A stretch of 64,000 nucleotides of DNA from Methylorubrum populi (GTDB taxonomy: Bacteria > Pseudomonadota > Alphaproteobacteria > Rhizobiales > Beijerinckiaceae). The notes beneath the pieces are model-generated. The model did no database searches, was not told where the DNA came from, and saw only the letters and a list, made by a program, of their open reading frames with translations. The translations under genes were made by a program, and so were the position numbers. The DNA is taken from positions 3,248,501-3,312,500 of the forward strand of contig NZ_AP014809.1 of assembly GCF_002355515.1 (NCBI RefSeq). Reading direction: 5' to 3'. Below, one piece after another: positions 27,486 through 39,970 of the stretch. Position 1 is the stretch's first letter, and the number at the start of each line of letters is the position of its first letter.

Positions 27486-28918
27486 GCCCGCTCGGCGTGC
27501 TCGCGGGTGACGAAGGCGATGCGCACCATGTTCGTCGCGCCCGGAATGCCGAACGGTACGCCCGCCACCACGATGACCCGATCGCCGATCTCGGCGAAGC
27601 GCTCGCGCACCGCGAACTTCGCCGCGCGGAACGCCATGTCGTCCACGTCGCTGGCATCCTTGGTGACGATCGGGTGCACGCCCCAGGCCATGGTGAGGCG
27701 CCGCGCCGTCTCGCGCTTCGGCGTCAGGGCGATGACGCTGGCATTGGGCCGCGCGCGCGCCAGCCGCAGAACCGTCGAGCCGGAATGCGTCCACGCCATG
27801 ATCGAGCGCAGGCCGAGCGCCTCGACGATCTGATGCGCCGCGGCGGCGATGGCGTCGGAGGCGGTCGGCTCCGGCTCGGAGCGCTGCGCCATCAGAATCG
27901 ACCAGTACAGCGCGTCACGCTCCACCTGCTCGGCAATCCGGCTCATGGTGCCGATCGCCTCGACCGGGAACTGGCCGGCGGCGCTCTCGGCCGAGAGCAT
28001 GACCGCATCCGCGCCCTCGTAGACAGCGGTGGCGACGTCCGACACCTCGGCGCGGGTCGGCACCGGCGCGGTGATCATCGATTCGAGCATCTGCGTCGCA
28101 ACGACGACCGGCTTGCCGAGCCGGCGCGCACCGCGGGTGATCCGCTTCTGCACCCCCGGCACCTGTTCGAGGGGCATCTCGACGCCGAGGTCGCCGCGGG
28201 CGACCATGATGCCGTCGGAAATCTCGATGATCTCGTCGAGGCGCGAGAGCGCCTGCGGCTTCTCGATCTTGGCCATCACCTGGGCGCGTCCGGCGGCGAC
28301 CTTCTTCACCTCGGCCACGTCCTCCGGCCGCTGCACGAAGGAGACGGCGATCCAGTCGGCCCCCGCGGCGAGACCCGCTTCGAGATCGCCGCGATCCTTC
28401 TCGGTCATCGCCGGCAGCGGCAATACGGTGTGGGGCAGCGACACGCCCTTGCGATTCGAGATGCGCCCGCCGACCTCGACACGGGTGACAGCACGTCCCT
28501 CGCTCACCTCGGTGACGACGAGGCGGAGCTTGCCGTCGTCGATCAGAATTCCGTGATCGGGTTCCAGCGCCGTCAGGATCTCGGGGTGAGGGAGATAGAC
28601 GCGATCGGCATTGCCCGGCGTCGGATCGGAGTCGAGCACGAAAGTCTGCCCGTTCTCGAGCTCGGCCGCATCGCCGACGAAGGTGCCGAGCCGCAGCTTC
28701 GGCCCCTGAAGGTCCACGAGGATGCCGATCGGCCGCTTGGCCTCGCGCTCGATGGTGCGAATCACCTCGATCCGCTCGGGCAGCTTTTCGCGGGCCAAGT
28801 GGCTCATATTGATCCGGAACACGTCCGCTCCGGCGTGAAACAGCTTCTCGATCATCTCCGGCGTGTCGGATGCCGGGCCGAGAGTGGCGACGATCTTGGT
28901 GCGGCGCGAGCGCTTCAA
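27482..28918 (-). CDS. pyk: pyruvate kinase
   Basis: Converts phosphoenolpyruvate and ADP to pyruvate and ATP. With the TTG start at 28918, preceded by GGAGG at five bases, the product has 478 residues, the normal length, and opens KRSRRTKIVATLGPAS. The active-site signature IMVARGDLGVEMP is present. Upstream frame to 28993 is arginine-rich and probably untranslated. In a serine-cycle methylotroph this enzyme drains C3 intermediates, so control is expected. Confidence 0.95.
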   Translation of the reverse strand: MKRSRRTKIVATLGPASDTPEMIEKLFHAGADVFRINMSHLAREKLPERIEVIRTIEREAKRPIGILVDLQGPKLRLGTFVGDAAELENGQTFVLDSDPTPGNADRVYLPHPEILTALEPDHGILIDDGKLRLVVTEVSEGRAVTRVEVGGRISNRKGVSLPHTVLPLPAMTEKDRGDLEAGLAAGADWIAVSFVQRPEDVAEVKKVAAGRAQVMAKIEKPQALSRLDEIIEISDGIMVARGDLGVEMPLEQVPGVQKRITRGARRLGKPVVVATQMLESMITAPVPTRAEVSDVATAVYEGADAVMLSAESAAGQFPVEAIGTMSRIAEQVERDALYWSILMAQRSEPEPTASDAIAAAAHQIVEALGLRSIMAWTHSGSTVLRLARARPNASVIALTPKRETARRLTMAWGVHPIVTKDASDVDDMAFRAAKFAVRERFAEIGDRVIVVAGVPFGIPGATNMVRIAFVTREHAERA

Positions 28919-29290
28919 TGGAGCCTCCAACACCCGCTGGACCCGCAGGTCGCGGACATCGCGCGCGGGAACGGCCCGGCGGATGCGCGGCACCTTATGA
29001 GATGGTGCCGTTGGCCGGACGGGGGCTTGCGGGCCAGAAGCATCGCCCGGCCCCGAAGGTCAAGGCCGCACCACGAACCTGTGTCATGAATTTTTGGACG
29101 GCGGGAACCTCTGCTTCGAAAGCTCGTTCGTTTGGCCTTTTAACTTCACGGTACTTGCAGGTTTAACATTTCGTGAACGCAACTGGTGCGGCATCCAGGC
29201 TGCGTGTTGCTGGAAAGTCATAGGCAGCTTGGCCGCAACGCTGCTAGCGTGAGCATTGAAATCAGCACATCCAAAAAGGCGATCCTCACC
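28919..29290. other. divergent intergenic region between pyk and the barrel protein gene
   Basis: A 372-base region that must hold both divergent promoters. It is moderately AT-rich around 29080-29180. I found no convincing -35/-10 pair, operator palindrome or small RNA, and no likely gene. Confidence 0.4.
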
Positions 29291-30148
29291 GTGATCAGAG
29301 CTCTCCTCCTGGGTAGCGCCGCAGCGCTCGCGACCACCGCGGCCCTTGCCGCCGACCTGCCCCGCCGTGAGGCTCCGCCGGTCGCCTTCACCCCGGTCCC
29401 GGTCTTCACCTGGACCGGCTTCTACGCCGGCCTGCACACCGGCTACGCCTTCACCGACAACCCGAATATCCAGACCCGCGGCAACGATCCCTTCACGGCC
29501 GCCAACGTCGCGCTCGGCCGCCGGGCCGCCTCGATCAAGAGCGAGGTCGACGGCTTCTCCCGCATCGGCGGCGGCTTCGGCTACAATGTTCAGTTCACCC
29601 CCGGCTCCGGCTTCGTGGCGGGCGTCGCCTTCGACGCCACCTGGCTCGACCTCGACAAGCGGACCGGCTTCTACGGCACGCCGAACCCGGTCGTCGGCAA
29701 TGCCAGCGTCTACACGCAGAACCTCGACTTCCTCGGCACCGTCAACGGTAAGCTCGGCTACGCCTTCGACCGGTTCCTGGTCTACGGCACCGGCGGTCTC
29801 GCCTTCGGTCACGTCAGCTACGGCGCGGATTTCTACAACCCGGGCGCCACCCTGCTGCAGTACACCGGCGGCGGTCGCAAGATCTTCGAGACCGGCTACA
29901 ACTACGGCGGCGGCATCGAGTACGCGATCCCGGCCGACAGCTTCCTGACCTATTTCTCCATCGGCCGCTACCTCGGCATCAAGTCCGACGTCACCATCAA
30001 GGCGGAGTACATCCGCTACGATCTCGGCAGCCGCAACGTTCTGGTCGGTTCGGTTCCGGGCGGCCCGGGCGGTTCCTATACCTCGCGCTTCTCGACCGAG
30101 GGCAGCCTGATCCGCGCCGGCTTCAACTACAAGTTCGGCGGTCTCTGA
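29291..30148 (+). CDS. outer-membrane beta-barrel protein (Omp25/31-like)
   Basis: A 285-residue secreted protein with a signal peptide ending AALAADLP, then alternating aromatic strands (FTWTGFYAGLHTGYAF) and a final strand ending in FNYKFGGL, with hydrophobic alternation typical of BAM substrates. It resembles the abundant Omp25/31-type proteins of Rhizobiales. The GTG at 29291 places the signal peptide at the N-terminus. The frame is open upstream to 29186 without coding character. A terminator follows. Confidence 0.82.
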   Translation: MIRALLLGSAAALATTAALAADLPRREAPPVAFTPVPVFTWTGFYAGLHTGYAFTDNPNIQTRGNDPFTAANVALGRRAASIKSEVDGFSRIGGGFGYNVQFTPGSGFVAGVAFDATWLDLDKRTGFYGTPNPVVGNASVYTQNLDFLGTVNGKLGYAFDRFLVYGTGGLAFGHVSYGADFYNPGATLLQYTGGGRKIFETGYNYGGGIEYAIPADSFLTYFSIGRYLGIKSDVTIKAEYIRYDLGSRNVLVGSVPGGPGGSYTSRFSTEGSLIRAGFNYKFGGL

Positions 30149-30177
30149 GCCTCGTTTCGATCATTGATCGGAAATGG

Positions 30178-30203
30178 CGGGCGCCCCGAGGGGCGCCCGT
30201 TTT
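30178..30203 (+). terminator. rho-independent terminator after the barrel protein gene
   Basis: CGGGCGCCC (30178-30186) pairs with GGGCGCCCG (30191-30199) around a four-base loop and is followed by four T residues. It lies 30 bases after the stop codon. Confidence 0.85.
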
Positions 30204-30899
30204 CGTTTGCGGGGCAAACATCCCGGTGATCGATCGAACGCGTTCGGTCGTATGGATCCGCCAAGCCGGCGCGGGCGGGGAGACGGGCTCAGGGCGACCT
30301 GACTGGAAAGCGGTCTTGGGTGGCTTCGCGCACAGTAGAAGAGACTGGAAACCGCGGGCCACGCTCGCTCCTGCGCGACTTGACCAATCCGTGAGGAGAG
30401 CCGCGACGATTGAAGCCGCTCAGATCTGGCCCGCTGGCCTCCGCCTCACGGTCCGCCGGCGAGCGGCTGCCCGGGATCGGAGAGCTGAATCGTCCAGTTC
30501 CGCTGCTGACCGGTATCGACCTCGATGAAGCCGTTGCGGTCGAAGCCGCGGGCGAGACAATCCTCGACACCACGAATCGTGAAGGCGGTGTCGCGGGTGC
30601 ACATCATCGCCCGGCCGCTCCACTCGCCGCCGCGCGTATAGTCGACGGCATAGATGTAGTAGAACTGCGCCGCCAGCGATCCCCGAAGCAGGGTTTCGCA
30701 ATTGCGCGGCTTCAACTCCCACCAGCCTTCCGTCACCCAGCCCTGCGCATCGCGGTAGCCCAGCGTCACGCCGACCTTGCTGGCGGTCTGGTTGCACAGG
30801 CGCAGATCGGCGAGGGCCGGGAAGGGGAGGGCGGCGAGGCCCGCCGCGAGGCCGAAGCCCAGGAGGGCCCGCCGGGCGCGGCGAGCTTCGGGTGGGGCT

Positions 30900-32213
<1,314 letters not shown>

Positions 32214-32246
32214 GAGCGTCCTCGCACGGTTCTTGTTTGAGCGTTT

Positions 32247-32276
32247 GCTTGCCCGAGCGCTGCCGTGTCGGCAAGC
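32247..32276. repeat. inverted repeat in the divergent region upstream of gckA
   Basis: GCTTGCC (32247-32253) and GGCAAGC (32270-32276) are perfect inverted copies 16 bases apart, about 34 bases upstream of the kinase start. This could be an operator. No regulator is identified. Confidence 0.3.
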
Positions 32277-32407
32277 CTTCGCGGTTTCACAAAACTTTCG
32301 TGCCGCGGAGCATTCTTTTTGACCGCGGCGCGGCCCATCCGCCTCGCGGGCCTGCCATACCGGGCCGACCCCTTCCGATCCGGCCGCGCCGGCCCAGATA
32401 TCCGCCT

Positions 32408-33181
32408 ATGCTGTCCGTCGAACCCGAGATTCAAACCCTCCCCGAACATCCTGTGGAGCGTATCGAGGGCGATCCGTCCCGTGGTCTCCTTCTCGTCTGC
32501 GAGCATGCCTCGAACGCGGTGCCGGACGACCTCGCGCGCCTTGGGGTTCCGGAACCGGAATTTTCCCGCCACATCGCCTACGACATCGGCGCCGCGGAAG
32601 TGACCCGCCGGCTCGCCGCCCGGCTCGGCGTGCCGGCCGTGCTGACCCAATTCTCGCGTCTGATCATCGATCCGAACCGGGGGCGGCTCGACCCGACCCT
32701 GGTGATGCGCCTGTCCGACGGCGCGATCGTGCCGGGCAATGCCCGCATCGACGCGGCCGGCGTGGCCGAGCGGATCCGGCGCTTCTACGTGCCTTTCGAC
32801 CGCGCCGTGGACGAGGCGGTCGCGGCGGCGGAAGCGGCCGGCATGCGCCCGATGATCGTCACGATGCACAGCTTCACGCCGTTCTGGCGCACGATCGCCC
32901 GCCCGTGGCAGGTCGGCGTTCTCTACGATCGGGACGCGGGCTTGAGCCGCCTGATCATCGAGGCGCTGAAGGCCGACCCTGCGGGCCTGTGCGTCGGAGA
33001 CAACGAGCCCTATGGCGGCGGATTGCCGGGCGATACGATTGATCGGCACGCCACCGCCCGAGGCCTGCCCAACGCTCTGATCGAGATCCGCCAAGATCTC
33101 ATCGGCGGGCCGGAAGGCCAGGAGGAGTGGGCGCAACGCTTCGCCCGCATCCTGGGGCCGATGCTGCGCCCGGCCGCTTGA
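32408..33181 (+). CDS. N-formylglutamate amidohydrolase family protein
   Basis: A 257-residue metallohydrolase-like protein. It has VCEHASNAVP and IAYDIGA near the N-terminus and VTMHSFTP in the middle, blocks that contribute metal and active-site residues in the family. Members hydrolyse N-formylglutamate in histidine breakdown. No hut genes are nearby, so the substrate is uncertain. The ATG at 32408 is chosen because the upstream open frame is arginine/proline-rich. Confidence 0.82.
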   Translation: MLSVEPEIQTLPEHPVERIEGDPSRGLLLVCEHASNAVPDDLARLGVPEPEFSRHIAYDIGAAEVTRRLAARLGVPAVLTQFSRLIIDPNRGRLDPTLVMRLSDGAIVPGNARIDAAGVAERIRRFYVPFDRAVDEAVAAAEAAGMRPMIVTMHSFTPFWRTIARPWQVGVLYDRDAGLSRLIIEALKADPAGLCVGDNEPYGGGLPGDTIDRHATARGLPNALIEIRQDLIGGPEGQEEWAQRFARILGPMLRPAA

Positions 33182-33238
33182 CGCCACCGCCTGGCGGGAC
33201 GACCTCTGCGGCATCCGATCGACACAGAGAGCCGCACC

Positions 33239-33574
33239 ATGTCCGATCCCACGATGTCCGATCCCATGAACGGAATCGAGCCCGCGACGCAGACCGAGCT
33301 GGAGGCGGCCGTGTTCCGACGCCTCGTCTCGCATCTGCGCAACCGCAGCGACGTCCAGAACATCGACCTGATGAATCTGGCCGGCTTCTGCCGCAACTGC
33401 CTGTCGAACTGGCTCAAGGATGCGGCGGACGAGCGCGGCCTCGACGTCACCAAGGACCAGAGCCGCGAGCACGTCTACGGCATGCCCTACGAGGAGTGGA
33501 AGCGGAAGCACCAGAGCGAGGCGAGCCCTGACCAGCAGGCACGCTTCGCGTCGAGCCAGGGCGGCGGTCACTGA
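33239..33574 (+). CDS. DUF1244 protein
   Basis: A 111-residue protein with the DUF1244 core: FRRLVSHLRNRSDVQNIDLMNL followed by CRNCLSNWLKDAA and YGMPYEEWK. The paired cysteines CxxC are conserved in the family. It is widespread in alphaproteobacteria and of unknown function. A few in-frame ATGs near the N-terminus make the start uncertain by about eight residues. Confidence 0.85.
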   Translation: MSDPTMSDPMNGIEPATQTELEAAVFRRLVSHLRNRSDVQNIDLMNLAGFCRNCLSNWLKDAADERGLDVTKDQSREHVYGMPYEEWKRKHQSEASPDQQARFASSQGGGH

Positions 33575-33680
33575 GGCAAACGCCCGGCATCAACGAGCGG
33601 GTAAGGTTGATGCCGTAATCCCGGGGCATCCGGCGTGGGTCTTCGGACGCACGCCATCCCTCGCATGAAGGAGCGCCGCC

Positions 33681-33947
33681 ATGGCCGCCTCGCCTGCCCC
33701 CGCCGTCGATCCGTCCTCGGTCGCCGCCGACCAGCTCAAGAGCATCATCGAGCGCATCGAGCGTCTCGAAGAGGAGAAGGCCGGCATCGCGGGCGACATC
33801 AAGGACGTCTACGCCGAAGCCAAGGCCAACGGGTTCGACGTGAAGGTGCTGCGCAAGATCATCTCCCTGCGCAAGCGCGACCACGACGAGCGCCAGGAGG
33901 AGGAGGCGATCCTCGAACTGTACCTTCAGGCCCTGGGGATGGCGTAA
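33681..33947 (+). CDS. gapR: GapR-like nucleoid protein (DUF2312)
   Basis: An 88-residue coiled-coil protein. [21 protein letters not shown] and [17 protein letters not shown] match GapR of alphaproteobacteria. GapR clamps overtwisted DNA ahead of replication and transcription forks and stimulates topoisomerases. The length and the single-domain layout agree. AAGGAGCGCC lies upstream of the ATG at 33681. Confidence 0.92.
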   Translation: MAASPAPAVDPSSVAADQLKSIIERIERLEEEKAGIAGDIKDVYAEAKANGFDVKVLRKIISLRKRDHDERQEEEAILELYLQALGMA

Positions 33948-34061
33948 AGCTCTCCGTTGATGGGAGGCGTAAGCGGTCCAGGGACGCAACCGTCCCGGAC
34001 ATGGGGTGCCCTGGATTGCTGACGCCAAGCCTCGCAACGACGGAAAAACGGTACGCCTCCG

Positions 34062-34593
34062 GCCACGGCGAGCGGATATCTCGGTGCCGCAGGCCGGCCG
34101 TAACCGCCTCGGCACCACCGGACTTGATCATCCATTCGAGCCGGTGGTCGCGATAATCCCGGCGCCGCCCGACCGTCATGTCGTGGTCCACGGCGGCGGT
34201 ATCGAACGCCGCGAAGGCCACCGCGACCGAAGGCCTCCCTCCCAGGCACGCGGGCCAGCGGGCCAGTGGCGTATCGGATTCCGATCCCAGGCCGTGCTGC
34301 ACCGAGCGCGCGACCATCGGCGCCGCAGCCGTGCGTCGGTCCAGCCGAAGCGGTCACTGCCATCAATCGGCCTCATCGACGGGCGGCGGGATCGCGCGGA
34401 AGAGGTCACGGTGGCATCGAAGATCGTGACATCCCCTTCGATCAGCACCGGCACCCCGGTGCGGGGATTGGCAGCGGCGAAAGGGCCGTCGCTGCGGCCC
34501 CAGCCGAAGCCTTGGTAGCTCGGCCGTCAACCGCACGCCTTTCTCGCGCGGTGCGATCCTGATCTTCTGGGCGTAGGAAGAAAGGGGATGCTC
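34062..34593 (-). pseudogene. decayed glutathione S-transferase gene
   Basis: Reading leftwards, three pieces in different frames line up in order with one glutathione S-transferase. They are EHPLSSYAQKIRIAPREKG (from 34593), GFGWGRSDGPFAAANP followed by VPVLIEGDVTIFDATV and GSDRFGWTDA (about 34519-34330), and TPLARW with RPSVAVAFAAFD and YRDHRLEWMIKSGG (34317-34062). At least two frameshifts are needed, and roughly 90 residues appear deleted between IFDATV and GSDRFGW. Family assignment is by recognition of these blocks. No complete start remains. Upstream and downstream flanks show no gene. Confidence 0.72.
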
Positions 34594-34597
34594 GTCG

Positions 34598-34638
34598 CGC
34601 CACCTCGAGGGCTCGACTGACGGGCCCTCGAGGTGGCG
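34598..34638. repeat. 15-base perfect inverted repeat beside the pseudogene
   Basis: CGCCACCTCGAGGGC (34598-34612) and GCCCTCGAGGTGGCG (34624-34638) are perfect inverted copies with an 11-base loop. It lies 16 bases past the stop of the leftward DUF882 gene and could end that transcript. There is no T-run. The arms also contain the self-complementary CCTCGAGG. Confidence 0.55.
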
Positions 34639-34653
34639 TGAGCGCCTCTCGCG

Positions 34654-36138
34654 TCAGCGGGCGAGGGAGGGTCCGTTCGTGACGGAGCCGGTGAAGCGGG
34701 CGGCGGAAAGCGGCCATGGCTCGGTCGAGAAGCGGCTCGCGAGGGGCTCCGACGGGGTATGCAGCGCCTCCGCGGGGAGGACTTCATCGGGGCGTGGGCG
34801 GGCGAGCGCCACGCGAATCGGAGCTGTCCGGGAGGCGGGCTCGGAGACGCCCTGAACCGCGGCGAAGAGCAGGCCGCGCACCTGCTCGCGCGGGTCGGCA
34901 TCCGCCGGCACGAGACGCGCCTCGGCCGCGTCCGGTTCGGACGACCCGGCAGTGTCGGTCTCAGCTTCCGCCACATGCACCATGCCGCTCAAGCCCTCGC
35001 CGTTGAGGGAGGCGAGGCGCACCGGACGCTGCGGCGGAAGGGGGATGGTGAGAGCCGTGGCGACGACGGCGAACTCGGAGGGGCGCCGCGGCGGAAGCGG
35101 CGCGACGATCGATTGGTCGGCTTCCCCGGTCAGCAACTCCTTCGCCGAGGCACCGTCCCGACGCAGGCTCGTCGCGCGCAAGGCCTCGGAAGCGGCCGGT
35201 GCGGCGTAGGCCATGGCGGCGGCCCCGTCGGCCGGGTCGGCGCTCGCGACAACGATGCTCGGCTTGGCCCGCGCCTTGGACGGCGCCGGTGCATTGGCGA
35301 GCGCGGCCGGCGGCGCGTCTGTGCCGCTGCTCCCGCCGAAGAGCGAGGCGAAGAAGCCCTTCAGGCCAGGGCCGTCGTCGATCTCGTCAGCGCTGGCGAC
35401 CGCCGTGTAGCCGAGCACCGTGCCGCCGCGCGACAGGATCTCGGCGCGCGCCTCCTCGTAGCGGGCCAGCGGCTTGCCATCGGCCGGCAGATGGACCGTC
35501 TTGCCGTCCGGAAACAGCCGCGCGAGCTGGTCGTGGCTCATGCGCGGCCACGACCGTACCGACCCGACATCGAGATGGACGAAGGGCGAGCCGGAACGGG
35601 GATACCACCCGACGCCGCCGCGCTGCATCCGCATGCCGACCGCGCGGATCTGGTCGATCGAGGCATCGGTCATGAAGAAATCCATGGCCTTGCCGAGCAT
35701 GTGCTGGCTGGTGTCGGCGACGCCCGAGGAGCGACGGCGCAGCATGGTGTTGGTCTTCGGGCTGCGGTAGCCGCAGACGATGCGCAGAGGGGCGGTCGAG
35801 CCGACGGAGCGTTGCGCCTCCCACACCACGTCGAACAGGCGCGGGTCCATCTTGACCGATTCATTCTCGCGCCAATCGCGCATCAGCCAGTTGATCTGAT
35901 CGAGGGCGGCCCGGTCGTAGCGGCCGTCGCGCTTGAAGGTGACGGTCAGCGTCTCACCGGTGTGCTGATGAACCATCGAGAGGGTGCGCGTGTCGCCGTT
36001 GGCGACCGCATCCTGGGTTTCGGCCGTTCCGGCCACCAGCAAAGCCGCCATGGCGCCGGCGGCGGAGGCCAGACGCTTCAGGCGCGGGGAAGGCGTCGTC
36101 CGGTTCGAGGGCAGGCGGTCTCGGATCGTGCGCAGCAT
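34654..36138 (-). CDS. DUF882/YcbK-like peptidoglycan peptidase, long C-terminal tail
   Basis: A 494-residue exported protein. After a signal-like helix, residues about 45-210 hold the DUF882 domain (peptidase M15-like). It shows RIVCGYRSPKTN, SQHMLGKAMDF and FVHLDVG, which supply the zinc-binding His-Asp-His set expected of D,D-/D,L-carboxypeptidases. The remaining 280 residues are low-complexity Ala/Pro-rich with two LPPxRP repeats. The ATG at 36138 is chosen. It follows the L,D-transpeptidase gene on the same strand, consistent with joint cell-wall remodelling. Confidence 0.8.
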   Translation of the reverse strand: MLRTIRDRLPSNRTTPSPRLKRLASAAGAMAALLVAGTAETQDAVANGDTRTLSMVHQHTGETLTVTFKRDGRYDRAALDQINWLMRDWRENESVKMDPRLFDVVWEAQRSVGSTAPLRIVCGYRSPKTNTMLRRRSSGVADTSQHMLGKAMDFFMTDASIDQIRAVGMRMQRGGVGWYPRSGSPFVHLDVGSVRSWPRMSHDQLARLFPDGKTVHLPADGKPLARYEEARAEILSRGGTVLGYTAVASADEIDDGPGLKGFFASLFGGSSGTDAPPAALANAPAPSKARAKPSIVVASADPADGAAAMAYAAPAASEALRATSLRRDGASAKELLTGEADQSIVAPLPPRRPSEFAVVATALTIPLPPQRPVRLASLNGEGLSGMVHVAEAETDTAGSSEPDAAEARLVPADADPREQVRGLLFAAVQGVSEPASRTAPIRVALARPRPDEVLPAEALHTPSEPLASRFSTEPWPLSAARFTGSVTNGPSLAR

Positions 36139-36362
36139 GGTCCTCACCTCGCGGGACGGCCGCGACATCGGCGATGTCACGGGGCGCCAGGATGGCCGAG
36201 GACCGGAAAGGCGGGTCGTCGGGGCCCGTGCTGCTTGCCGTCTTCTGTGACGGCTACGGACGAACCGTGGCAAAAAAGAGCCTCGCAAGGGCGATCCCGC
36301 CCGCTGTCCCGCCCGAGACAACGCAGGTTCCGATCTAAACGGGAAACGATGCGCGCGTACGC

Positions 36363-38318
36363 CTACCAGAAGCTGCGCTGCGGATAGGCGTAGACTTGGC
36401 CGCCGTCCGGCTCACCGAACATGTCGGGCGCCCGGCGCGGCGCGGCGCGGCGCTCGCTGCGGACCGCCTCGCGCGTCGTGGCCTGACGCGCGCTGGGGCG
36501 GGCTTCGGTGGACTTGGGCTTCGTGGCTGCGGGTCCCTTCGCCACCGCGTCCGGGCGGGCGGCGAGGCCCAGCGCCACCTTCATCGGCCCGTCATAGCCG
36601 TACAGATCGGGCAGGGTGCGGTAGGAGCCGAGACTGTCCACCTCGGCGGTGAAGTAGGCGAGATGCACCGGCAGCTTCTCGGGCAGGCGCAGCGTCCGCT
36701 CGCCCTTGCCGATCAGCTTCTTCAGACGCTCCTGGGTCCAGTTCGGCAGGACCGCATCGGCGAAACGGAACGGATCGTCCACGCGCACGCAGCCATGGCT
36801 GAAGGCACGGGTCGAGGCCGAGAACAGCGAGCGGTTCGGCGTGTCGTGAAGGTAGACCGCGTGCTGATTGGGGAACATGAACTTGATGAAGCCGAGCGCG
36901 TTGCGCTCCCCCGGCGGCTGGCGCAGGGAGATCACGTTACCCCGCCGCACGACCTCGAATCCGGCCGTCTTGCCCGAAGCCAGCATCTGCTTGAGGATTG
37001 AGGGCGGCACGTACCAGGACGGGTTGACGACAGCGTACTCCATCATGCCCGAGAAGATTGGCGTCGGGCTCGTCGGCTTGCCGACGATCACCCGAGTCTC
37101 GTCGCGAAGGCGCCCGTCGCGAAAAACCTTCAGCTTGAATTCCGGCACGTTGACGAGGACGTAGTCTGGCCCGAGTTCGGACGGCAGCCAGCGCCAGCGC
37201 TCCATGTTGACGAGGATGTCGGCCTCGCTCGCGCTCGCCTTCGGCAGGCTCGGGTTGGCGAGCGCCGCCACGGTGGCGCGGGTGAGGGTGCCGCTCGCCG
37301 GCAACCCGCGGCTGCGCTGGAAATCCTTCACCGCATCGGCGACGGAGCGGTCGTAGGCGTCGGATTCGCCGGGCGCGGCGTCGAGGGTGCCTGCCGCGCG
37401 CGCCTCTAGGCCGAAGCGGCTGCGCAGCAGCGGCACGCGCGGATCGCTCATCCCGAGCTTGAGGACCGGTCCGTCGGGAAGCTTGACGCTGGGTGTGCCT
37501 TGCGTCCGTCCGACCCTCAGGCCGGCGAGCCGCTCCTTCAGGGCGAGGTAGCCCGGCTGACGCGGATTGTAGGATTGCAGCACCTCGCCGGCCTGCGCGC
37601 CCGCCGCGGCGAGGCGGGTCAGTACTGCGTCGGCCGATGGCAGATCGAGGGTGGGCGTGATCAGCTTCGAGATCGAGGCCGGGTTCACCCGCCCGCCGCG
37701 GGCGTCGCGGGCATAGAGGGCGAGCGAGGCCGAGAGCTTGAGGTCGGCCTCGGCGATCTCGGCATCCGTGTCCGGTCGGCTGAGCTTGCCCACCGCCGGC
37801 ACCGGGTAGGCGTTCGGATCGAGTCCGTCCTCGCCGGCCGCGCGCAAGCGCGCGATCGCCGCATCGGCGGCCGGGGTGAAGGCGCCCTTCTCGATCCAGA
37901 TCGGCTTGAAGTTGCCGAGCGCGTAGAAGGACTGGATCGCCTCTCGATCCTTGCCGGTCAACCGCTGCAGCAGCGGTGCAGAATCGGCCAGGCGCGCATA
38001 GACGGCCGCCGGAAGCGGTTCACTCGGTGCGACCGGAGCCGGCGGGCCCTCGGCAGCGGGGGCTGGGGCGGGAGCCTCGGACGAGCCGGGCGTCTCGGAC
38101 GGGGCAGGGGCCTCCGCCGCCGACGGCGCTGTATCGTTCGTGTCCGGGGATATGGCGGGCCCGTCGGCGGGATCGACCGCGGCCTTGCGGATAACGATCC
38201 CGCTCTCGGCGGCGGGCTCCTCGGCACGGGCGGCGGCGTGGCCGAAGGCGAGGAGGGCGGCCAAAGCGACGGACAGGGTCCGCGCGATGCCCGTTCCGGC
38301 TCCCGATGCAGCGCGCAT
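36363..38318 (-). CDS. L,D-transpeptidase, YcbB-like
   Basis: A 651-residue periplasmic enzyme that cross-links peptidoglycan 3-3 or anchors proteins. In order it has a signal peptide (AAARAEEP), an Ala/Pro-rich linker, a scaffold domain (residues about 110-300), a peptidoglycan-binding repeat (VADAVKDFQRSRGLPASG) and the YkuD catalytic domain. The active-site motif is HDTPNRSLF...SHGCVRVDD, with the cysteine nucleophile. The basic C-terminus is an extension. GGGAG lies eight bases before the ATG at 38318. Confidence 0.9.
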   Translation of the reverse strand: MRAASGAGTGIARTLSVALAALLAFGHAAARAEEPAAESGIVIRKAAVDPADGPAISPDTNDTAPSAAEAPAPSETPGSSEAPAPAPAAEGPPAPVAPSEPLPAAVYARLADSAPLLQRLTGKDREAIQSFYALGNFKPIWIEKGAFTPAADAAIARLRAAGEDGLDPNAYPVPAVGKLSRPDTDAEIAEADLKLSASLALYARDARGGRVNPASISKLITPTLDLPSADAVLTRLAAAGAQAGEVLQSYNPRQPGYLALKERLAGLRVGRTQGTPSVKLPDGPVLKLGMSDPRVPLLRSRFGLEARAAGTLDAAPGESDAYDRSVADAVKDFQRSRGLPASGTLTRATVAALANPSLPKASASEADILVNMERWRWLPSELGPDYVLVNVPEFKLKVFRDGRLRDETRVIVGKPTSPTPIFSGMMEYAVVNPSWYVPPSILKQMLASGKTAGFEVVRRGNVISLRQPPGERNALGFIKFMFPNQHAVYLHDTPNRSLFSASTRAFSHGCVRVDDPFRFADAVLPNWTQERLKKLIGKGERTLRLPEKLPVHLAYFTAEVDSLGSYRTLPDLYGYDGPMKVALGLAARPDAVAKGPAATKPKSTEARPSARQATTREAVRSERRAAPRRAPDMFGEPDGGQVYAYPQRSFW

Positions 38319-38479
38319 GTCGGCAACTCCCTGGATACGGCCGAGAATGCCGCAGCTCCGCTTAAAGATCATCGACCCCGGCAAGACCGTGCGCAACCAC
38401 ACGGCCGTGCTTTAAGGCCAAGCCTGACCCTGAGATCGAACAGCCGAGCCATGACGGCTGTTCCCTGAACCTCCCGGAT

Positions 38480-39970
<1,491 letters not shown>

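Noticed and set aside
34000..34060. A stretch resembling short dispersed intergenic repeats of methylobacteria.
   Set aside because: Only weak resemblance; without other copies in the window a repeat family cannot be supported.
34006..34518. A plus-strand open frame over the region between gapR and the DUF882 gene.
   Set aside because: The sequence is arginine- and proline-rich without motifs, while the opposite strand shows ordered GST blocks.
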